From assembly GCA_031841125.1 (NCBI GenBank), contig CM063108.1, positions 6,059,683 through 6,123,682 of the forward strand: DNA of 64,000 nucleotides, in the 5' to 3' direction. Within the stretch, counting starts at the first letter, position 1; every line of letters begins with the position of its first letter. The position numbers were made by a program, and so were the translations under genes. Below, piece by piece: positions 57,422 through 64,000 of this stretch. The notes beneath the pieces are model-generated. The model was not told where the DNA came from. It did not search any database and worked only from the letters and a program-made list of their open reading frames with translations. Origin of the DNA: Acanthococcus lagerstroemiae (lineage: Eukaryota; Arthropoda; Insecta; Hemiptera; Eriococcidae).

Positions 57422-57664
57422 CCTTTTCAGCGTTTTTCTGCCAATCCAAGAATGGAGATTCCATATCTTTCTTGCTCTTTTTCAATTATTTGTAGTTTTC
57501 CGGGTTGACTAGGACCTTTTATGTTCTTCGTACCAACTTTGCGTACACGGTCCATTACATCAATGACGATCTCGTCCATGGCTGCTTCCCCAGGAGATCT
57601 GAATGCGGAACTATTTAAGCTTGTGGAGTATTTATCAGTAGACGATATCACTGGCAGGCTTTTG

Positions 57665-57890
57665 TGGGGGCTGATTCTTAGAGTGGTTTCCCGTCGCCTT
57701 CTCCAAGCCCTTTTGGTCGCCTTTTACGACTGGCCGAGGAGGTCGTGGGGATATTCTACTACCCGTTCCCACACGGGGAGAATATTTCTTCCGCGAGTAA
57801 ATAAAACGAAGTCGTCAGCATAGAGAAGGTAATGTGTACAGGATATTGAATGGCGTGCTGTTGTCAACTTCTAAGGTAAACAGTAGTGGA
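57665..57890 (-). mobile_element. Retrotransposon leader joined to an RT YADD fragment
   Basis: Minus-strand 57850-57780 reads YADDFVLFTRGRNI, an RT catalytic box. To its left, 57780-57665 holds a GC-rich leader-like block (CGACCTCCTCGGCCAGTCGT). The two pieces do not belong next to each other in an intact element. The fragment ends just before the TSD of the RNase H element at 57929. Confidence 0.5.
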
Positions 57891-57895
57891 TCCCG

Positions 57896-58777
57896 ATGGG
57901 CAATATCTCGCCAGTTACCCGGGTAACTAAAGTGGAACCAAATCACATATGCGGCCATTGTGTGGTGGGGCCGGGTCCACCTGGCCAAAGAGAGGAACTA
58001 GACCACCTGCAAAGGCTCGTGTGCGTGATGACAACGGGGGCACTGAGTACGGTGCCGACAAAGGCACTGGAAAGGCTCCTAAACTTGTCACCACTTCACA
58101 CTGCTATAGAAGCAGCGGCGATAACGGGGGCTTATCGTCGGGGTCAACCAAACCTTCGGGCCCATAAAACAGACCACAGAAGGATATGGCAGATGGTGGG
58201 GACGATAGACAAATGCATTGGAATGCCAAAGGACAGAATTGCGATGGAACACTTCTTTTACAAGCCATACCGGGCGCTAATACCCACACGGGAGGCTTGG
58301 GAAAAGAGGTGGCCTAGCATTCTAGGAAAAGAGGAGAATGTGTGGTTTGCAGATGCCTCTAAGAATGACCAAGCTGTTGGAATCGGAATCACGAATGCAA
58401 AAGGCGCAGACAACTGTTCAGTGACACTGGGCGAGGGCGTCACTATCCTCCAAGCAGAGATAATGGCGATCACGATGGCCATTGATAGAAGCCAGCAGAA
58501 GGGCCTTGTTAATAAGCAGATCTATATCTGTACAGACAGTCAATCGGCTATCAAGGTACTATCGTCACACCAAACTACATCTCTGGTAGTGGCGGAGTGT
58601 GTTAACAAACTATACACTCTTGCTCAGGAGAACCGGGTCACCATACTATGGACACCGGGACACTGCGGCATAAAAGGGAACATGATCGCTGGCAAGCTAG
58701 CGAAGGCGGGCATAAATGAGGAACTGGCAACACCCAGGTCGTGTCTTCCTGTAACATTTATAATTAGCACTAATTAA
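57896..58777 (+). pseudogene. RT thumb and RNase H domain of a non-LTR retrotransposon
   Basis: A 293-codon frame. Residues from about 18 on belong to the element: the RT thumb with TGALSTVPTKALERLLNL, a connection region, then RNase H at about 145-280 with DASKND (first D), LQAEIMAI (E), CTDSQSA (D) and TPGHCGIKGNMIAGKLA (H and final region). All four usual catalytic positions appear present. RNase H degrades the RNA strand during reverse transcription. The frame is broken after LATPRSCLP by the nested RTE copy, and the first codons lie in flanking DNA, so it is not a real gene start. Confidence 0.85.
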
Positions 58778-60044
58778 CACAGTTAATTAATAGCATTTTT
58801 ATTTTGTTTTGTTAGGTAAAGCCCTATTTTGGGCGAATGCCTCCCTCAACCTCTCCCATTCGGCTCGGTTATTGGCTATGCGGTGGAACAGTCTTGTTTT
58901 CAAGATTCTCCCCGAAGGGTAAATTACCTTTATGAAGTTATAGAAGTCGTCTGACCACCTGGCCTTCTGCTTACCCCGCCTTCTTACTTTCATAGATTGC
59001 CAAAATGTAATTTTTTGAGTCCAGCGATCGTCCTTCAGTCTACCCAGATGGCCTGCCCAATCCCATTTCAACCTTCTGACAAAGTGTATGATGTTTTTGT
59101 TTCGCTTGAATTTTTCTTTGATTTTTTCTACCCTTACTTTGTCTTTCAGTTTTATTCCGAGCATGGCTCTCTCCATTGAGTTCTGGGTAGTTTGAAGTTT
59201 TCTTTCTAGCTGTTTGGACAATGTCCATGTTTGGCAGCCATAGGTGAGTGCTGGAAGAACGCAGTTGTTAAAAAGATGGCTCTTATATCTTAGTGGGTAA
59301 CTATTTTTCAGAATGAGTTTTAAACTCCAGAATTTTTTCCAAGCTATTGCGATCCTCCTATTGATTTCCTTTTCCATTTGATTTTGAAATGAAACTGTTT
59401 GCCCTAGATATATGTATAATACTATCGACTATTTCATTTTTTTGTTTTCAATATTTATATCTTCCAAAAGTCCTGAATTTGTGAGGATTTTAGTTTTAGA
59501 TAGGTTGATTTCCATACCTGCTAATTTACTTTGGCAGTTGAGTTCCTCCAGCATCTCTTGCAAGTCTTCCCAGGTCCCAGCCATCACTGTCAAGTCGTCC
59601 GTAAATCTCAAATTACTTAGAAAGTCACCATTAATATTAACTCCTTTTTTTCCCCAATTTAAGTTTTTGAATATTTCGTTTAGTGCACAATTAACCGCAG
59701 TGGTGAGACCGGGTCCCCTTGCCTCACCCCTCTTTTGATGTCGAACTCCTCGCCTTCGACATCAGTGATAATCTGCGCTTTCAGATTGGTGTACATTTCT
59801 TTTATGATTCCGATCATGGAGGGGTGAGCCCCATGGCTGGCCAAGGCCTTGAGCATGCAATTATGTTTTAAGAGGTCGAAAGCCTTGGTGAAATCTATGA
59901 AGGCCAGGTGGACAGTGACCCGGTATTCCGTTGCTTTTTGCATGAGCAGGTTGACCGCATGGAGGTGGTCGGTCGTGGAGAAGCCCCTCCTGAAGCCTGC
60001 TTGGCAGGGGGTTTGTTGCAGCTCTAGCATCCCTCTTAGACGGA
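58758..60044 (-). mobile_element. RTE-type retrotransposon (5'-truncated) nested in the RNase H element
   Basis: The minus strand reads RT from FRLRGMLELQQTPCQAGFRR (60040), then HLHAVNLLMQ, LAFIDFTKAFDLLKHNCMLK, GVRQGDPVSPLRL (about 59700), RFTDDLTVMAGTWEDL (YADD changed to FTDD, 59610), MEINLSKTKIL, then INRRIAIAWKKFWSLKLILK to REAFAQNRALPNKTK and a stop near 58800. A 40-bp AT-rich tail reaches 58758. Compared with intact RNase H copies, host bases GTARCAT and ACAGCGTC sit directly at the two junctions with no TSD. Confidence 0.85.
58799..59377 (-). pseudogene. RTE-type RT C-terminal region
   Basis: A 192-codon open frame: MEKEINRRIAIAWKKFWSLK, FNNCVLPALTYGCQTWTLSK, NSMERAMLGIKLKDKVRVEK, IIHFVRRLKWDWAGHLGRLK and RGKQKARWSDDFYNF to the stop. 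This is the thumb and tail of craniofacial-type RTE proteins, with LTYGCQTWTL and GHLxRxxDxRW typical of the family. It is the best-preserved reading frame among the window's RTE copies. Confidence 0.8.
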
Positions 60045-60543
60045 ACAGCGTCATAAAATCCAAAGTAAAGGCTTGGATAAGTAAGCAGACAGAAACGCAC
60101 TGGCGGTTAGCCAGTGGCATGGAAGTCAGCAAACACTGATAAGGGACGCCCCCAGTAAGTATGCCAAGTTCCTATTAGGGCTTGACAGGAAACATGCAAG
60201 GCTCATGGTCGGACTACTAACCGGTCATGGGGTCACAAAACACATGTGGTATAAAATAGGAGTGGTAAGAAGCGGCTCTTGTAGGTACTGTGGAGAAGAG
60301 GAAGAAACTTCGATCCATATCATATTTCCCTGCCCAGCAATAGCCGGGGCAAGACGCAAAGCATTGGGGCTAGAATTCCCAGCACCCAGTGAAGTCAAAG
60401 GGATAGAGTTAAGTAAAATTCTCACTTTGGCTATAAAAGTGAGGCTACTGAGCTGATCCTTAACAGCAACTTCAGGAATAGTGCAATGGACTGCAGAGTC
60501 TGAGTGCTCAGCGCATACAGCGCCACCTCACACACAAATGAGG

Positions 60544-60800
60544 AAAGTGGAACCAAGGGTAACTGACGGGTTTCTGGGTAATGAGGGTAACCGTGAATTG
60601 CAAATGGGTAACTTTCCCGCGGGTAACTAGATGGTAACTGATTGCATATCGGGATGCGCAAAATCCCATCAGTACCCGGGTAACTAAAGAGGAACCAAGG
60701 AGAACTGATGGGTTTCTGGGAAACCTGAGGGTAACCGAGGGTTGTAAGTGGGTAGCTTTTCCGCCGGTAACTAGAGGGTAACTGACTGCGCGTCGGGATC
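60544..60800. repeat. Tandem GGTAAC-rich repeat, about 135-bp unit
   Basis: Two units share GGAACCAAGG, GGTTTCTGGG, GAGGGTAACCG, the TAACTAGAKGGTAACTG block and a TCGGGAT end (about 60549-60660 and 60690-60800). A third partial unit (CCCGGGTAACTAAAGTGGAA) lies left of the RNase H element at 57918-57941, so that element inserted into this repeat. Confidence 0.65.
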
Positions 60801-60899
60801 GAGGACTGAGCCTGGTGGTGTACCTGTTGGAAGTCTGGCCTACACGAACTTGAAAAATTCGATCCCTTCAAAAATACGTACAACGAGAGACGACGTGAC

Positions 60900-61740
60900 A
60901 CGGGGAAGTGTTTCATTTCCTTACATCTCGAAACTCGCTTTCGCTGCATCTCCGCGTCGTAGAGGTATGGACTCGCCAAGGATGAGATAGCACGGGCCGT
61001 CGCTTCGTCGCAGTCGGGCTGCCGCAGAGCTCCGACTCGCCCCGTTGGTCGCGTGCTCACGTCACGTCACGGGTAGCCGAGCCTCGTGCTTCCTGCATCC
61101 TGCTTCCCGTAAGAGCGGTTACCGACGGAGAAGTTCTCAGAAAACGCGGACTCGTAGGTACGAGTTTTTCCGCACTCGAACGCGGCCCTCTCGTTTTGTT
61201 TTCTTGGGCAGTAACGAGTTTGGCGCGGCGGTGGGTGTACTACGAATTTCGTGCTGAGTGAGTTCGCGGTCCGCGGCTCCTTTATCGCGGCAATAGCGCC
61301 ACTTGGCCGACGTAATATTTCACGGTCACCGGCGAATAAAAACCAATAATGGAATGATGGCTGCGGGCGACCCAGAGCTGTACCGCTTCATTACTCGCGA
61401 TGATATGTGCTATTACTCGGAGACGCGTATCGACCAAATAATCGACGTCGAGCCATACAAGAGAAGGCGTGAAGATAATTAAAATCCGTCGTCTCCTTCT
61501 ACACTATCGGTTGTTCGTGATGAAATTGTGTAAATATCGCCGATAATGGTTCTTTATCAGTGCACGTTCGTATAAAGCGAGCTGATCGTCTTCGCGGTCT
61601 GCAGGCGCTGACGAAAACGAGAGTGACGAAACCGCGAGTCGAGCTTACTCAAATTTATGCGGTCTCGAGAGCCCCTACTTAGTGCTCACTTCCGACCAGT
61701 GCAGTTCAGTGCAGTGCGGTGACAGTTTGCTTGTTTCCAA
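60900..61740 (+). promoter_or_regulatory. GC/CpG-rich promoter-like region
   Basis: The base composition changes sharply from AT-rich flanks to CpG-dense sequence, upstream of a probable first coding exon at 61743. TCAGT at 61706-61710 (in GCAGTTCAGTGCAGTGC) fits the arthropod initiator, 35 bases before the ATG. No TATA box is obvious. Confidence 0.55.
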
Positions 61741-61742
61741 CC

Positions 61743-61803
61743 ATGGTGAACGCTAACGGTTTCACGGAACCGAGCCGAGTGCGGGTGTACAAAATTGACG
61801 ATG
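61743..61803 (+). CDS. Probable first coding exon of a host gene
   Basis: The ATG in context AACCATGG starts a 20-codon frame, MVNANGFTEPSRVRVYKIDD, ending in phase 1 at a consensus donor G/GTAAGT (61804). The SRVRVYKIDD end vaguely resembles the beginning of WH1/PH-type domains such as that of protein phosphatase 4 regulatory subunit 3 (RVKVYxLxD); this is a weak guess. Later exons were not found in the following 2.2 kb, so the first intron is probably long. Confidence 0.55.
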
Positions 61804-64000
61804 GTAAGTGACTGATCGAGTGTACTTGCATATCTAAGCATCGAAAATCCGGTTACCTAGACATCGAGTTGGTTTTCGCGTTAACGTAATTACACGTCGA
61901 CTTGTTTTTTCGTTCTAGGTAGACTAATTACCAATTTCGGTAATTGTTTTTGAACGAAAAAACACGTTAGTTTGCTGGTTCGAGGCGGGGTAAATTAATA
62001 ATGGCTCGACGTAGTTGATTTTAAGAGCCCGAGAACGTCAGTGCTGGAAATTTCGATTCGCCGAGTGGTCACGTCTGTTCGAAGAGGAATTACCCTTTTC
62101 CTACGTTCCCCCCACGCGACAATGTAGAACTGGTTTAATCAATTCGGATACGAAATATGAATTTTTGAATTTAAATCGGAGGGGGGAGTGTCGTATCGAG
62201 GAGTTGAGGCAGCCTCCTACTCAGATCGAAATTTAATCGCAATTTTTCCGTTTGATCGAAGTTAAATTTCGGCCGTACGATTCGAGCGGGAGAAACGAGT
62301 GAATATATGGGGAAATTATACATCGACGTCACTAACAATGCAACGCATATTAATTAACTTGCGCAGGCAGGGTTGCCAGATTTGGTGCTTTGTAGAAATT
62401 TCGATCCTTTTTTTGGTCTTTATTTGGTTTGCAAATAATCTTCTGGAAATCGATTGATATTTCAGAAGTAAGCTACAAATAAGGAATTGGAGGTTCATTT
62501 TCTCAAATGAAGAACCTTTATTGTTTTAAAATATGCCAAACCTGTTCATGTACTGGCTAGTTCTGGTCATCATATTATCATACCAGTATCTCATATTTGT
62601 TTACTGGTTCATTTGCCTACTCCGTGAAATATTGACATCACTGCAATATTTCTGGGAAATGTCAAGTCTCCTAACATAGTTTGTTTCCTTTTGAGTTAAA
62701 GTTTGCATCATATTGTTCCATTTCTGAATATTTACCAATTTATTTGAAGGTATATTTTATTTCTACTTGATTAGCGCTTCAAAACGATACCCATATCGAT
62801 AGAGAATATTTTGGAATATTTCTAATTTTTAGGGAATTTTTAATGAGCATATTTCCCAGTTCTGACGGAATAAAATTCACAGCCCTAGTCATCGTCACCT
62901 TCGAGTGCGAATTTTAGAGTCGAAGTTCAACCGAAGTAGAATGTCATTTCGCAATGCTTATTTACCAGTACCTACTCTTAGATTGAGACGAAATTATTCT
63001 TTTGTTATTTTTGTCTTACTCGATTTTGAATTCTATAAAATTTAATCAAATTGGGATCTCAATTTTTCATTGTTCAATTACTGGTGGGTGCCTATTCACG
63101 ATGGCTTAAAGGGAAAAGATACAGTAAGTCACATTTCATTTTCTCTCAGACCTACAACGTTGATAACACTGCGTTTTTCTAACTACGCAGCCTCCAGCAT
63201 TCAGCTAGTTGTTTATGGGAAAGTTAAGTCGACCTTGTCCAGGCAGAGCAGCCAAATTCGGAAAACTGAAATGTGACATACCACCTTGTCCCTCTAAGCC
63301 ATCGCGTATATTAGGGGAGTTTGTAAGCTCGTATGAAGAACATTATTTTGGTCCTAAAAAAATTCAAGATTGGTCCGATTCAGCATCGCTCATCTGGCAA
63401 CCCTGCGCAGGCTGAAATCGTGAATTCAAATGCTCGGCTAACAACTTTTTCGAAGCCGAATAGATACTCGAGTACTTTCAAAGAAATCCAAATCATATTT
63501 ACGTTTCTGAGTACTACTGAAATATTTGAATAATCTATAAAAGACGGGAATGATAAGATTTTCTATGTGCAATATTGACTTGACCTCTTCACGTCATTTA
63601 ATGAAAAATTTGCAGAAAGCAACGGCAGCAGTCGGATTTATTGACCAACTGACAGTGAAAACTTGATACAAAAAAAGGGAACGTATCTTCTATTATTTCG
63701 GGAACACGCCAGGGTACCGCGGAATAAACACATTATGTAACTAGAGATCGGATTCCTCGGCATTGGGCACTTCATTTCTTTGAGGGCGAAATTAATGAAG
63801 GTCGAAATGAAGTTCGAATAATGAGAAATGGGACGCTTGGAAAAAATTCCATTTTGCCGAAAAATGCCGAAAACACCCCCCCCCCCCATTAATGAAAATG
63901 AAAACTGAGTATTCAGCAAGTTATTAAAAAGGAGCTCGAAAAAATTACGAGATTCCTGTAAATTTGCAAATTTTTTTCTTTCGCTGACTTTTTGAAAGTC
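61804..64000 (+). other. Probable first intron of the 61743 gene
   Basis: No further exon was recognised. A poly-C run of 12 lies near 63877. The short ORFs at 62015-62236 and 63070-63533 overlap in different frames and show no domain. Confidence 0.4.

Larger units (their letters stand above)
55546..57660 (-). mobile_element. RTE-type endonuclease fragment split by a foldback element
   Basis: On the right (57651-57431, minus) the frame reads GPSQPGKLQIIEKEQERYGI, then SILGLAEKR. After the insertion it resumes at 55728 with WKGLGYFKTTGNTL, DFKLSSDRIMVIRLRTRP and LNIICPTSDAGDENNENF, ending at 55546. Joined, this is the N-terminal endonuclease of an RTE-type element (KLxIxExExxRYxIxILGLxExRWKGxGxF...). 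At 55545 it abuts the R1-like gag. Further right (57665-57780) a GC-rich GTCGTAAAAGGCGACCAAAA block (minus) is typical of the leader of such elements. Confidence 0.75.
57942..60543 (+). mobile_element. RNase H-bearing non-LTR retrotransposon, 13-bp TSD, with a nested RTE insertion
   Basis: The exact 13-mer AAAGTGGAACCAA lies at 57929-57941 and 60544-60556. The 5'-truncated element starts in the RT thumb (QRLVCVMTTGALSTVPTKAL, LLNLSPLHTAIE), then RNase H and the C-terminal region. An RTE-type copy (58758-60044) splits it; the host sequence resumes at ACAGCGTCATAAAATCC. The right part reads KSKVKAWISKQTETHWRLAS, then CRYCGEEEETSIHIIFPCPA (a CCHC-type end) and ends with CACACACAAATGAGG. Removing the insert leaves 1.3 kb. 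Confidence 0.9.

Overview
This is an AT-rich piece of an animal nuclear genome. Host coding sequence is split by short GT-AG introns, and most of the rest is layers of transposable elements. No prokaryotic gene layout, rRNA or CRISPR array was seen. Arthropod-type features are a CRAL-TRIO lipid-binding gene, R1-like and RTE-like non-LTR retrotransposons, many hAT-type MITEs, a TATCGATA (DRE) promoter motif and a TCAGT initiator. An insect is likely. I cannot name the species.

Host genes. The clearest is a multi-exon CRAL-TRIO (alpha-tocopherol-transfer-protein/clavesin-like) gene on the minus strand. Its 5' UTR exon is near 33.0 kb and six coding exons lie between 32,895 and 27,659. All splice phases fit and give about 280 residues. 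The last short exon was not found. One intron (28,047-31,385) holds a MITE and a truncated retrotransposon. A second probable gene starts on the plus strand at 61,743: a 20-codon first exon ending in GTAAGT, downstream of a GC/CpG-rich region, and continuing past the part I can resolve. A possible single exon of unknown function lies at 52,027-52,213.

Retrotransposons. There are three families of non-LTR elements. (i) Elements with reverse transcriptase followed by RNase H: 3,130-5,937 (minus), 28,662-30,569 (plus) and 57,942-60,543 (plus), each with a target-site duplication (TSD) of 10-13 bp. (ii) R1-like elements with a CCHC gag, endonuclease and RT: 34,039-37,655 (minus, 14-bp TSD), 53,325-55,545 (minus, RT core deleted) and a 3' tail at 7,140-7,345. 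(iii) RTE/craniofacial-type elements, mostly minus strand: 10,941-11,165, 19,900-22,850, 23,180-23,910, 26,000-27,075, 46,620-47,990, 50,411-51,060, 55,545-57,660 (interrupted) and 58,758-60,044 (nested in family i). All are degenerate.

DNA transposons. A 2.05-kb long-TIR foldback element (3,611-5,662) has a second, inverted, truncated copy at 39,785-41,571. Both carry the same decayed coding fragment. A 1.69-kb foldback element with internal 150-bp tandem repeats and a 9-bp TSD (55,729-57,421) sits in an RTE endonuclease. At least six hAT-like MITEs with 8-bp TSDs, a TA-flanked 0.77-kb element, and several other inverted-repeat elements are present.

Satellites and unexplained sequence. Degenerate arrays lie at 1,570-2,500 (about 20-25 bp motif) and 41,580-44,945 (AAAATCGACC-type motif, itself invaded by two DNA transposons). 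The stretches 14-16.8, 24-25.6, 37.7-39.5, 48.2-50 and 62-64 kb are AT-rich non-coding sequence with no gene I can support.
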